DNA of 64,000 bases from assembly GCF_009729075.1 (NCBI RefSeq), contig NZ_VTGY01000029.1, positions 62,001-126,000 on the forward strand, given 5' to 3'. A model generated the notes under the pieces. The model saw nothing but the letters and a program-made list of their open reading frames with translations. It was not told the DNA's origin and ran no database searches. The DNA comes from Mycolicibacterium sp. CBMA 226. GTDB taxonomy: Bacteria; Actinomycetota; Actinomycetes; Mycobacteriales; Mycobacteriaceae. Both the position numbers and the translations under genes were made by a program. Positions 19,655-28,284 of the stretch are shown here, one piece after another; positions within the stretch are counted from its first letter, which is position 1, and every line of letters begins with the position of its first letter.

Positions 19655-21376
19655 TCAGTGCTGCTCGATCGGGTCGGGATGCCAGGCCCACGGCGTGGCC
19701 GCGGTGCGCGGGAAGAGCAGATCGATGAATGCTTGCGCAGTCGGTCGCGGCTCATGGTTGGCCAGACCCGGCCGCTCATTCGCTTCGATGAACACGTACT
19801 CCTCACCCCGCACCGACGGCACCATCAGATCGATTCCGGTCACCGGAATCTCGATGGCCGCCGCCGCGTTCACAGCCACTTTGGCCAGCACGGGATTGAG
19901 TTCGTCGGTGACGTCGTGAATGGTCCCGCCGGTGTGCAGATTCGCGGTGTGACGCACGACCAGTCGTTCGTTGGCGGGCAGCACGTCGTCGAGCTGCCAG
20001 CCCTCCTTGTGCACAGCGTCATCGGTGATGCTGTCCAGCGGGATCACCGATTCCCCGTGCGTGGCCACCGAGCGGCGCCGGCTCTGCGCCTCGATCAGCT
20101 GGCGGATGGTGTGGGTACCGGTGCCGATCACCTCTGGTGGCCGGCGGACGGCCGCGGCGATCACCTTGCCGTCGATGACGACGACGCGCAAATCCTCACC
20201 CGCGCAGCACTCTTCGATGAGAACGTCGGGGCAGTACTGCCTGGCGACCGCGAGTGCGCGGTACAGGTCGTCGGCGCTGCTCACCCCGACGGTGATGCCG
20301 GCGCCCTGTTCTCCGCGGGCCGGTTTGACGACGGCAGTCCCGACCTTCTCCAGGAAGCGGCAATCTTCGTCGGTGAACGTCGCTGTGCAGCCTTCCGGAA
20401 TGCGGATACCCGCATCGGCCACGACCGCCCGGGCAACGCGCTTGTCGTCACACCGGCTCATCGCCACGGCGTTGGTCAGTTCGGACAGCGATTCGCGGGT
20501 GACGACGCTGGTGCCGCCGTGGGTGAGGCGGAGGTAGCCGCCTTGCGCATCGAGCACGTCCACCGCGATACCCCGCAGGATCGCCTCGTCGGCGATGATG
20601 CGCGCATACGGATTGAGCTGGGCCAGTTCCTCTTCCGGCTTCACCGGGGCGAACAGCGCTTCGTTGATCGCGTTCTTGCGTTTGATCCCGAGCACGGCGG
20701 GCACCCGGGTGAAGCCGATGCGCTCGTACAGCGCGATGGCGCCGTCGTTGTCGTGCAGCACCGACAGGTCCATCTGCGCCCGTCCCCGCCGGATGAACTC
20801 CTCGATCAACGAGCGCACCAGTAACCCGCCGGTGCCGGGCCGCGTCACGGTCGGCTCCACCGCCAGGCACCACAGACTGGAGCCGTTCTCCGGATCGCCG
20901 AAGAGCTGGCAGTGGTCGATGCCGGTGACCGTGCCGACGACATGCCCGGTCTGGTCGTCGACGGCGACGAGATACACCACGTGCGGCGCGGTCTGGCTGT
21001 TGGCCCACATGAGGTCGCTGTCGGCCGGCACCATGTGACACCGCACGTAGATGTGGTTGATCGCCACGCAGTCTTCAAGTGAGTTCACTTGGCGGACGGT
21101 CAATCCCGGCACGTCCGGCGGGCGGTACTGCATGGGCTTGGTCAGGTCGAGGCGATAGGTGAAACTGGGGTCGATGAAGAATTCGTGGGCGTGCAGTGCC
21201 ACGAAGACATGCGGCGCGTCGAGGTACATCCCGATGTCGCGGCGACCGCTGCCCTCCTCCCGCAGTGCGGTGCCGAACTCGTCCGGGTCGTGGAAGGTCT
21301 GGCCGAAAACCAGCCTCCCCCAACCCATGTCCTGTACGACGCCCTCGGCCATCTGACCGGTTTCCGTTGTCGTCAT
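19655..21376 (-). CDS. ngg: N-acetylglutaminylglutamine synthetase (GNAT + ATP-grasp)
   Basis: 573 residues with two enzymes in one chain. Residues 90-270 are a GNAT acetyltransferase (RPGTGGLLVRSLIEEFIRRG, HDNDGAIALYERIGF). Residues 300-560 are an ATP-grasp ligase (VVKPARGEQGAGITV, LIEECCAGEDLRVVVID, FIEANERPGL). In Sinorhizobium meliloti this type of protein acetylates Gln and joins it to a second Gln to give N-acetylglutaminylglutamine. The start ATG overlaps the asnO stop (ATGA, 21373-21376), so the two are translationally coupled. Confidence 0.92.
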   Translation of the reverse strand: MTTTETGQMAEGVVQDMGWGRLVFGQTFHDPDEFGTALREEGSGRRDIGMYLDAPHVFVALHAHEFFIDPSFTYRLDLTKPMQYRPPDVPGLTVRQVNSLEDCVAINHIYVRCHMVPADSDLMWANSQTAPHVVYLVAVDDQTGHVVGTVTGIDHCQLFGDPENGSSLWCLAVEPTVTRPGTGGLLVRSLIEEFIRRGRAQMDLSVLHDNDGAIALYERIGFTRVPAVLGIKRKNAINEALFAPVKPEEELAQLNPYARIIADEAILRGIAVDVLDAQGGYLRLTHGGTSVVTRESLSELTNAVAMSRCDDKRVARAVVADAGIRIPEGCTATFTDEDCRFLEKVGTAVVKPARGEQGAGITVGVSSADDLYRALAVARQYCPDVLIEECCAGEDLRVVVIDGKVIAAAVRRPPEVIGTGTHTIRQLIEAQSRRRSVATHGESVIPLDSITDDAVHKEGWQLDDVLPANERLVVRHTANLHTGGTIHDVTDELNPVLAKVAVNAAAAIEIPVTGIDLMVPSVRGEEYVFIEANERPGLANHEPRPTAQAFIDLLFPRTAATPWAWHPDPIEQH

Positions 21377-23175
21377 CGGGCGGCTCCGTCGATGTGTGTG
21401 GCAAGCCAGAGTTCCAGCAATCCGATCTGCCACAACGGATTCCCCCGCAGCGGCGTCAGGTTCCCGTTGGGGTCGGCGAACATCTCGGCGACCGCGTCGG
21501 GAGCGAACAGGCCACGGTCTCGCGCGGCCTGACTGTGCAGCGCGTCGCGGACCAGGTCCAGGTACGGGCCGGCGAGATGCTTGAGCGCGGGCACCGGGAA
21601 GTAGCCCTTGGGGCGATCGATGACGTCAGCCGGAATCACCTTGCGCGCAGCGTCTTTCAGAACACCTTTGCCACCTTGCGCGGTCTTGAACTCCGGTGGG
21701 CAGGTCGCCGCCAGCTCGACGAGTTCGTGGTCGAGGAAGGGCACCCGGCCTTCCAGGCCCCAGGCCATGGTCATGTTGTCGACCCGCTTGACCGGGTCGT
21801 CGACGAGCATGACGGTGGTGTCGAGCCGCAGGGCCCGGTCCGTCGCGGTGGCCGCCCCGGGGTGGGTGAAATTCTGGAGTGCGAATGCACTCGCGGAATC
21901 ATGCTCGAGTCGCCACTGCGGCTGCAGCAGCCGGTTCACCGCATCGTGACTGCGGTCGAAGAATGCGCTGCGGTAGCGACGCAGCGCGTCGGCCGGATCG
22001 TTGTCCACTGCGCCCGCCATCGGTGGGTACCAGTGGTAGCCGGCGAAGATCTCGTCGGCGCCCTGACCGGACTGCACAACCTTCACGTGTTGGCTGACTT
22101 CCTGCGACAGCAGGTAGAACGCCACGCAGTCGTGGCTCATCATCGGTTCGCTCATCGCGGTGATCGCGCCGGAGAGCGCGGGCAGCATGCGCGACGAGTC
22201 GATGCGAATCTGGTGATGGTCGGTCTCGAACTCACGGGCGATGATGTCGGAGTACTTGAACTCGTCGCCTTCCTCGCCGCCGGCGGCCTCGAATCCGATG
22301 GAGAAGGTGGCGAGGCCGTGCTGGCCGGCCTCGGCGAGCAGGCCGACGATCAGGCTGGAGTCCAGGCCACCGGACAGCAGGCAGCCCACCGGTACATCGG
22401 CGACCAGCCGGCGTTCGACGGCTTTGCGCAGGGACGCCAACACCGCGTCCCGCCAGTCGTCCTCAGTCCAATCGGCCCGCTCGAGCGAGCGCTCGAAAAC
22501 GGGTTCCCAGTATGTCGTTTCCGTGCGCTTGCCATCGGGTTCGATGTGCATGACGGTGCCCGGCGGCAACTTCTGCACACCCCGCAGGATGGTGCGCGGT
22601 GCGGGGACGACCGAATGAAAGCTCAGATAGTGTTGCAGGGCAACGGGATCGAGCTCGGTGTCGACTCCACCTGCGGCCACCAGAGCCGGCAGCGACGACG
22701 CGAAGCGCAAGGCTCCCCCGGCCGCCTCACACCAGTACAGGGGCTTGACCCCGAGGCGGTCGCGGGCCAGCAGCACCCGACCCGACTCGATCTCCGCGAC
22801 GGCGAACGCGAACATGCCGAAGAGATGCTCGACGACGCGCTCCCCCCACTCCTGGTATCCCTTCAGCACCACCTCGGTGTCACTGTGCGAGAAGAAGCGA
22901 TATCCCTTGCTCGAAAGCTCTTGGCGCAGTTGGGGATAGTTATAGATACAGCCGTTGAAGACGACGGTGAGGCCGAGTTCGGGATCGTGCATGGGCTGAT
23001 GTCCATGGCTGGACAGATCGATGATGGCCAGACGCCGGTGACCGAGGGCCACTCCATCCCGCACCCACAGTCCGCTACTGTCCGGGCCCCGCGGTGCCAA
23101 GCGGTCGGTCATGGCGGCAACTGCCGCCAGGTCAGCACCACGGCCCCAGGCGATTTCGCCGGCAATGCCGCACAT
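21373..23175 (-). CDS. asnO: NAGGN amidotransferase (asparagine synthase family)
   Basis: 600 residues from ATG 23175, chosen because it exposes the catalytic Cys2 (MCGIAGE). The N-terminal glutaminase shows RGPDSSG, HRRLAIIDLS and FNG. The C-terminal synthetase shows the PPi loop LLSGGLDSSL and DNMTMAWGLEGRVPFLDH. In the NAGGN pathway it amidates N-acetylglutaminylglutamine to the final amide osmoprotectant. It is the first gene of the three-gene operon, with a 311-bp leader region that contains three inverted repeats. Its neighbours distinguish it from ordinary AsnB. Confidence 0.92.
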   Translation of the reverse strand: MCGIAGEIAWGRGADLAAVAAMTDRLAPRGPDSSGLWVRDGVALGHRRLAIIDLSSHGHQPMHDPELGLTVVFNGCIYNYPQLRQELSSKGYRFFSHSDTEVVLKGYQEWGERVVEHLFGMFAFAVAEIESGRVLLARDRLGVKPLYWCEAAGGALRFASSLPALVAAGGVDTELDPVALQHYLSFHSVVPAPRTILRGVQKLPPGTVMHIEPDGKRTETTYWEPVFERSLERADWTEDDWRDAVLASLRKAVERRLVADVPVGCLLSGGLDSSLIVGLLAEAGQHGLATFSIGFEAAGGEEGDEFKYSDIIAREFETDHHQIRIDSSRMLPALSGAITAMSEPMMSHDCVAFYLLSQEVSQHVKVVQSGQGADEIFAGYHWYPPMAGAVDNDPADALRRYRSAFFDRSHDAVNRLLQPQWRLEHDSASAFALQNFTHPGAATATDRALRLDTTVMLVDDPVKRVDNMTMAWGLEGRVPFLDHELVELAATCPPEFKTAQGGKGVLKDAARKVIPADVIDRPKGYFPVPALKHLAGPYLDLVRDALHSQAARDRGLFAPDAVAEMFADPNGNLTPLRGNPLWQIGLLELWLATHIDGAAR

Positions 23176-23306
23176 GGTGGAAGTCAGCTCCCTTGGTGGA
23201 CGTCTCCGGTTCCACCGTACCCGATGTTCACCGTCGACGTGATGATCATGCAAATATGCTCTGCTGCAATGTGTTTGCTCGACGCTGCTGCAGCGACGCG
23301 ATTGAC

Positions 23307-23377
23307 GGTCGGGAAAATACCCGACCCGCAATACCATCTCCGGCAGCGTCAACTGGGGTTTTTTGTTGATTCCCAGT
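23307..23377 (-). repeat. Two inverted repeats in the asnO upstream region
   Basis: GGTCGGG-aaaata-CCCGACC (23307-23326) is a perfect 7-bp stem with a 6-base loop. ACTGGG (23352-23357) and CCCAGT (23372-23377) form a second, weaker pair around a T-rich loop. Both lie 130-205 bp before the asnO start. They could be operators or leader RNA hairpins of the osmolyte operon. No known riboswitch was recognised. Confidence 0.45.
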
Positions 23378-23398
23378 CAATTTCGTTCAACGAGGTCC

Positions 23399-23437
23399 GG
23401 TTAGCCGGCTACCGTCTATCACGGTAGCCGACTAACC
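23399..23437 (-). terminator. Strong stem-loop, probable terminator
   Basis: Arms of 17 bp (23399-23415 and 23421-23437, GGTTAG...CCGT with ACGG...CTAACC) around the 5-base loop CTATC, with one mismatch. It lies 51 bp after the stop of the small membrane-protein gene (23488) on the minus strand. This suggests a U-tail-less terminator of the kind common in actinobacteria. It also lies 224 bp before asnO, so a leader function is an alternative. Confidence 0.6.
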
Positions 23438-23487
23438 TCGTCAAAACGTCTGTGTCACTGCCACATTCGCGCAGTTCGGCAGGTGGA

Positions 23488-23736
23488 TCACGTGCCGGCG
23501 ATGCGGTACTCAGCTCTGCGCGGCGCATCCTGCACAGGCCGCGCCGAGAAGCTCGGCACCGACAATGTGAAGCCGACGGCCAACGACGGTATCTCGTCTC
23601 GCGGGTCGACTCGCACCGGTTTCGTACCGATCATCACCGCTAACGCCCCCACGGCGACCATCGCTCCCGCACCGGCCGTCGCGACACGTCGCATCCACCG
23701 TATTGAGTTGTACCTCGAGTCCGTCAAGGACAGCAC
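23488..23736 (-). CDS. Small single-TM protein behind a SigF promoter
   Basis: 82 residues from a GTG at 23736. GGAGGGG lies immediately before that codon, so a TTG at 23727, ten bases from the ribosome site, may be the true start. A hydrophobic segment (AGAMVAVGALAVMIG) covers residues 23-38, followed by a soluble tail. I recognise no family. Three signs support a real gene: a perfect SigF-consensus promoter 57 bp upstream, a strong ribosome-binding site, and a large hairpin just after the stop. Confidence 0.55.
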   Translation of the reverse strand: MLSLTDSRYNSIRWMRRVATAGAGAMVAVGALAVMIGTKPVRVDPRDEIPSLAVGFTLSVPSFSARPVQDAPRRAEYRIAGT

Positions 23737-23792
23737 TCCCCTCCGTGGCTTCCGCTCGGTCAGCTGAGGGCATATGTGCCCTCGCTGTCCTG

Positions 23793-23818
23793 TACCCGGC
23801 GAGGAACTCCGCTAAACC
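23793..23818 (-). promoter_or_regulatory. SigF-type promoter for small membrane protein
   Basis: On the minus strand GGTTT (23818-23814), a 16-base spacer and GGGTA (23797-23793), an exact consensus match. It lies about 57 bp before the first possible start at 23736 and 40 bp downstream of the response-regulator gene stop. Confidence 0.7.
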
Positions 23819-23859
23819 TGAAACTACGAAACACGCGCCGAATCGGCAGGCACAGCGCC

Positions 23860-24531
23860 TCAGCGCGAATCCAGGAACGTGATCACCGCGAGCACCCGGC
23901 GGTGATCCTCGCCGGTGTCGGGAAGATTGAGCTTGCCGAGAATGCTGCGTACGTGCTTCTCGACGGTGCCTTCGGTCACCCAGAGCTGATGAGCGATACC
24001 CGCGTTCGACCGGCCCTCCGCCATCAGGGCCAGCACCTCGTGCTCGCGTTCGGTCAACACGGCCAGCGGGTCTTCACGGCGCTGCGCCGCGAACAGTTCC
24101 TGTACGAGGGCGGGGTCCACGACCGACGCGCCGCCAGTGATGCGGTGCAGCGTCTCGAGGAAGTCGCTCACGTCGATGACGCGACTCTTGAGTAGGTAGC
24201 CGATGCGCTGACCGCCGCTGAGCAGTTCCATCGCATGCTCGACGTCGACGTGCGCCGACAGCACCAGGATCGCGACGTTCGGTAACTCGCCGCGGATCAC
24301 CTTGGCGGCGTCCAGACCCTCGGTCGTGTGCGTCGGCGGCATCCGGATATCGGTCACCACCAGGTCAGGGACCGTGTCACGGACCAAGGTCAGCAGCTCG
24401 GCGCTGTCGCCGGCCCGCCCGACGACGGTGAAACCCGCGCCGGTCAGCAGGCTCGCCACGCCCTCCCGAAGCAACACGTCGTCGTCGGCGACGACGACGC
24501 GCGTCCCCTCCCGTTCGCCCACTGCGCCCAC
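23860..24531 (-). CDS. NarL/LuxR-family two-component response regulator
   Basis: 223 residues. The receiver domain has the acidic pair in VVVADDDVLLREG, the phospho-Asp in LVVTDIRMPP, the Ser in LVLSAHVD and the Lys in YLLKSRV. A LuxR helix-turn-helix follows (LTEREHEVLALMAEGRSNAG, then VTEGTVEKHVRSIL). It is transcribed away from two secreted small genes and a histidine kinase of the matching HisKA_3 class at 25366, which is the likely partner. Confidence 0.92.
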   Translation of the reverse strand: MGAVGEREGTRVVVADDDVLLREGVASLLTGAGFTVVGRAGDSAELLTLVRDTVPDLVVTDIRMPPTHTTEGLDAAKVIRGELPNVAILVLSAHVDVEHAMELLSGGQRIGYLLKSRVIDVSDFLETLHRITGGASVVDPALVQELFAAQRREDPLAVLTEREHEVLALMAEGRSNAGIAHQLWVTEGTVEKHVRSILGKLNLPDTGEDHRRVLAVITFLDSR

Positions 24532-24804
24532 GTGTGTCCTGTCCGTCTCGACCCCATAGCCGCCGTGCCGTCAGACGCCGGACGTGCCGCTCGTTGCGTT
24601 CATCTTGCCTGGCCGCCGGCCCGCATCGCGCGCGGTCCTGTGAATCAGCACCGGACCAGCTGGCAGGGGGCCCCTATTGCAGCTATCCCTACCCCGGAAT
24701 TGGGCGCTGGCATCGACGACACCGACGGCGTTCCGGAGCACTCTGAAGAACAGCCGGACACGGCCACCCGAAGTCATCAGAACCCCGAAAGTTGGTAGAG
24801 GACA

Positions 24805-25038
24805 ATGCATATCACCCGCACCCGGATCATCCCGCTGACCGCGACCGCAGCGGCGGCCCTGGCCATCATCGCCGCACCGACCGCGGCGGCAGCCACCCTG
24901 CCGACCGGATCCACCGTCACCCAGAGCAACGGGAACGCCCAGATCGTGGCGACCCCGGGCCCGGCCGCCCAGGAAGCCGGCCAGTTGCAGCAGCCGTTCG
25001 GCGGCGACTACGGCTTCCTGCTGTTCCACAACCACTGA
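24805..25038 (+). CDS. Small secreted protein (77 aa)
   Basis: The signal peptide (residues 1-29, RIIPLTATAAAALAIIAAPT, AAA) is followed by a 48-residue mature part rich in Gln, Gly and Ala that ends in FHNH. GAGG precedes the ATG. No family is recognised. It starts 46 bp before a second secreted peptide gene, and both precede a histidine kinase, so it may be a signal or envelope component of that system. Confidence 0.65.
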   Translation: MHITRTRIIPLTATAAAALAIIAAPTAAAATLPTGSTVTQSNGNAQIVATPGPAAQEAGQLQQPFGGDYGFLLFHNH

Positions 25039-25083
25039 CCTGATCCCGAACCCTCCCGCCCGATCAGAAAGCGAGCACCGATC

Positions 25084-25278
25084 ATGAAGAAGAACACCCG
25101 GAAGCGCCTCACCGTGTGGTTGTCCATCGCCGCGGTCGGCGGGGCACTCGTGGCGGCACCCGTGGCCGCCGCGGACACCGACCCGACCGTCCCCGCGGGC
25201 ACCGATACCTACAGCCAGTATCAGAACGGCGTGCACAACTCGAACGCGCCGGGCGGCCACATCGATCAGTCGTTCTGA
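25084..25278 (+). CDS. Small secreted protein (64 aa)
   Basis: A basic start (MKKNTRKRL) leads into a hydrophobic signal segment and an AAPVAAAD cleavage region. The mature peptide is about 34 residues, hydrophilic, with several Asn, Gln, Ser and His and no Cys. No family is recognised. It lies between another small secreted gene and the histidine kinase, all in the same direction. Confidence 0.65.
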   Translation: MKKNTRKRLTVWLSIAAVGGALVAAPVAAADTDPTVPAGTDTYSQYQNGVHNSNAPGGHIDQSF

Positions 25279-25365
25279 CACGTCGGTCAACTCGCCACCG
25301 GGGGGCGTCCCGCCCGCGGTTAGGGTTCGATGACCGAAACCACGTGAGCAGGCGGGAGGCGGCCG

Positions 25366-26919
25366 ATGAATCCGGCACGATGGAATCCGGCTGTCTCCAC
25401 CCCGCCGTGGTACGTCGGCCTGCTGGTCGCCACCGGCCTGATCGCCGCCGAGGTCTGGGTGGTTCGGCTGCTGCGTGATCCGCCTCCGCACAGCACCTAC
25501 GCCATCGTCTTCATGTTCGGCGTACTGATCATGAGCGCGGGCTGGGGCCTGAGTCTGTCGCTACTGACCACGGTCGCCAGCGCCGTCGCCTACCTGCAGG
25601 TGCATCTGGACGGCGGCCCGCTGCTGGCCCTCAAGCCGATCGACGTCCTCACCCTCGCGGTGTTCCTCCCCATCGCCGGGCTCGCCAATGTCCTTGGCTG
25701 GCAGCTGCGTAGCCGGGCCCAAGACGCGCACCAGAACTGGCGGGTCGCCACCGAGGCGACCGAGCGGGTGCGCGAGCTGGCCGACCAGCAGGGGGCGCTG
25801 CGACGCGTCGCGACCCAGATCGCCGAGGGCCGGTCCCCCGCCGATGTCCTGTCCGGTGTGGCCGACGAGGTCGCCGCCGTGCTGCACATCGGCAACGCCG
25901 GGCTGGTGCGCTACGAGTCGGACGCGACGGCGACTCTTGTTGCCGCACACGACGAACCGGGGCTGGCGGCGGTGTCCGTCGGGACCACGTTGCCCCTCGG
26001 CGGCGACGGCGTCATCGCAATGGTGCGGTCCACTGGGCGTCCAGCGCGCATGGACACCCACGACCGGGCCGATGGCCCGACGGCGGCGCTCGTCCGCGAT
26101 CTCGGTCTGCGCGCGTGCGTCGGTGTACCCGTCACGGTCGACGGACAGCTCTGGGGCGCGATGATCGTGGGCACATCCGGCCCGGACGCCCTGCCCGCCG
26201 ACACCGAAGCCTGTCTGACGGATTTCGCCGAACTCATCGGCACCGCCATCGCCAACGCCCATGCCCGTGCCGAACTCGTCGCCTCCCGTGCCCGCATCGT
26301 CACCGCCGCCGACAACGCCCGTCGCGCCATCGAACGTGACCTGCACGACGGCGCCCAGCAGCGGCTCGTCACCCTGGCGTTGCAGGTTCGCACGCTCCAG
26401 ATGGGGATCCCGGATGACCCCACCGAACTGCAGTCGCGCATCGCCGGCATCGGCGACGGCCTGCGCACCGCCAGCGATGAGCTGCGCGAACTCGCACACG
26501 GCGTGCATCCGGCGATCCTGTCGCGCGGCGGGCTGCGTCCGGCGCTGCGCGACCTCGGCCGGCGTGCCCCACTGCCCGTAGAGGTCCACGTCGATGTACC
26601 GGCGCGACTGCCGCAAGCCGTCGAGATCGCGGCGTACTACACCGTCGCCGAAGCCCTCACCAACGCCGCCAAGCACGCGCAGGCGTCGGTGGTCACAGTG
26701 AACGTCGACGCCGACGCCACGGCGTTGCGCATCTCGGTCGCTGACGACGGGGTCGGCGGCGCGGCCCTCGATGCCGGTAGTGGCCTGCTCGGTCTCGAGG
26801 ACCGGGTCGCTGCCCTCGGCGGCAAGCTGCGCCTGTCCAGCACTGCCGGTGCCGGCACCACGCTGATCGCGGAGATGCCGCTGGAAGCGGCCACCGCCGT
26901 CGGCACAGATGGCAGCTAG
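25366..26919 (+). CDS. Membrane sensor histidine kinase (GAF, HisKA_3)
   Basis: 517 residues starting after a strong GGGAGG site. Residues 15-110 hold four transmembrane helices of DUF4118 type. Residues 150-300 form a GAF-like sensor domain. The phospho-acceptor is His327 in RAIERDLHDGAQQR, and the HATPase domain shows EALTNAAKHA and SVADDGVGGA. The NarL-family partner is most likely the response regulator at 23860, with the receiver-only protein just downstream as a second target or phosphate sink. Confidence 0.92.
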   Translation: MNPARWNPAVSTPPWYVGLLVATGLIAAEVWVVRLLRDPPPHSTYAIVFMFGVLIMSAGWGLSLSLLTTVASAVAYLQVHLDGGPLLALKPIDVLTLAVFLPIAGLANVLGWQLRSRAQDAHQNWRVATEATERVRELADQQGALRRVATQIAEGRSPADVLSGVADEVAAVLHIGNAGLVRYESDATATLVAAHDEPGLAAVSVGTTLPLGGDGVIAMVRSTGRPARMDTHDRADGPTAALVRDLGLRACVGVPVTVDGQLWGAMIVGTSGPDALPADTEACLTDFAELIGTAIANAHARAELVASRARIVTAADNARRAIERDLHDGAQQRLVTLALQVRTLQMGIPDDPTELQSRIAGIGDGLRTASDELRELAHGVHPAILSRGGLRPALRDLGRRAPLPVEVHVDVPARLPQAVEIAAYYTVAEALTNAAKHAQASVVTVNVDADATALRISVADDGVGGAALDAGSGLLGLEDRVAALGGKLRLSSTAGAGTTLIAEMPLEAATAVGTDGS

Positions 26920-26952
26920 CAGGAATGCCCCGACGCCATGAGCCGGGAGACA

Positions 26953-27327
26953 ATGGCGTACATGACGAACCGCCAATCTCTGCGATGCGTCATCGTCGAC
27001 GACAACGCCGACTACCTGGCCGCGGCGACGACGCTCCTGCAGCAGGGTGGCATCGACGTCATTGGTACCGCACAGTCCGTCTCGGACGGGCTGAACACCG
27101 TCGAACGCCTCCGGCCGGACATCGCACTGGTGGATGTGCACCTCGGCGAGGAAAGTGGCTTCGACCTTGTCGCCCAACTGAGCTCCCACGCGGGTACCGC
27201 TGCCGTCATGGCCATCCTGACATCGACCTTCACCGACCTGCCCGTCGAAGATCTGACGAACGCGCCGCCGAGATTTCTGCCGAAGCTCGATCTGTCGGGT
27301 GACGCGATCCGTGCCCTCATCGCCTGA
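26953..27327 (+). CDS. Receiver-only response regulator
   Basis: About 124 residues, consisting of a single receiver domain. It has the acidic pair in VIVDDNADYL, the phospho-Asp in IALVDVHLGE, the Thr/Ser in AILTSTF and the Lys in FLPKLDL. There is no DNA-binding output domain. ATGs at 26938 and 26962 are possible alternatives; GGGAG precedes 26953. It follows the histidine kinase by 33 bp and is probably co-transcribed. Confidence 0.85.
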   Translation: MAYMTNRQSLRCVIVDDNADYLAAATTLLQQGGIDVIGTAQSVSDGLNTVERLRPDIALVDVHLGEESGFDLVAQLSSHAGTAAVMAILTSTFTDLPVEDLTNAPPRFLPKLDLSGDAIRALIA

Positions 27328-27426
27328 TCACCCGGTGCGACAACCACCGGCAGCCGGTCACATGGCATGGGGTTGGCCGCTGACTTATCATCAGCATCTG
27401 CGGCAACCTACCGAGGCGGCGACAAG

Positions 27427-28284
27427 GTGGAACAGAAGCGGCACTACGTGGCCATTGGCCGCGGTGAAGGTCTGGTTGCCCGATTCGGTGACGTGCTGAC
27501 ATACATCGCCGACGGGGCCCGAGCCCGTCCGCTTCTCGAGGTGCTCGCCACGACCGTCCCGCCAGCGGCACTGCCGCAGGCGCTTGCCGCCCTCGTGCAG
27601 GGGCCGGAATCCGACACAGTGCCGGCGTTCGGTGCGCTGGTCCCGGCCGGCGACTGTCTGCACCTGATCGTGCGCGGCGAGGTGGTCGCCGACGTCGAGG
27701 CGGGAGGCGGTCACCGGCGTCTCAGCGGCGGCGGCCGGCCTTTTGTCGACGAGCCCGCCGCCCCCTGGTTCGACCGGATCACGATCTGCACTGCCACAAC
27801 GACATTCGTGCCCTGCGCGGACACCGATCTGGTCGCCGGTGTGGTGCCCGGGAGCGGCTTCGTACTGCAGTCCAGGACAGCGCGGTCAGCCGCGCAGCAA
27901 TCACCGAAACAAGCTCCGCCGACCACCCGCGCTCGTCCCGTCACCGGGTCGCTGACGGCTGACGACGGCGCCGTCTACCCCCTGGACCGGACGTACGTCA
28001 TCGGCCGCAATCCGATGATCGACCCGGCGGTTGTCGCCGGGTCGGCATCGCCGATCAGCCTGCCCGACGACCCGCAGGTGTCGCGGGTCCACGCATATGT
28101 AACCGTCGACGCCGGCATGGTCCTGGTCCGTGATGCGCAGACCGCCGGTGGCACCCACATCGCGGCGCCGGGCGACCAGGTCTGGACGCAGATCGGCGAC
28201 CAACCTGTCGAGTTGCCACCCGGCTGCTACTTACGGATCGGCCAGAAGATCCTCACCTACGCGGTAACTCCCCAGGGTCAGTAG
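27427..28284 (+). CDS. FHA-domain protein
   Basis: About 285 residues from GTG 27427, with GAGG upstream; an ATG at 27367 is in frame. The first 160 residues resemble no domain I know, although FGDVLTYIADGA and APWFDRITICTAT are plausible beta strands. The C-terminal 100 residues are an FHA domain (YVIGRNPMIDP, then DDPQVSRVHAYVTVD, then TAGGTHIAAPG), which binds phospho-Thr peptides. Its 3' end overlaps by 7 bp the end of the convergent redox-fusion gene. The likely partner kinase is encoded 3 kb away. Confidence 0.85.
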   Translation: MEQKRHYVAIGRGEGLVARFGDVLTYIADGARARPLLEVLATTVPPAALPQALAALVQGPESDTVPAFGALVPAGDCLHLIVRGEVVADVEAGGGHRRLSGGGRPFVDEPAAPWFDRITICTATTTFVPCADTDLVAGVVPGSGFVLQSRTARSAAQQSPKQAPPTTRARPVTGSLTADDGAVYPLDRTYVIGRNPMIDPAVVAGSASPISLPDDPQVSRVHAYVTVDAGMVLVRDAQTAGGTHIAAPGDQVWTQIGDQPVELPPGCYLRIGQKILTYAVTPQGQ

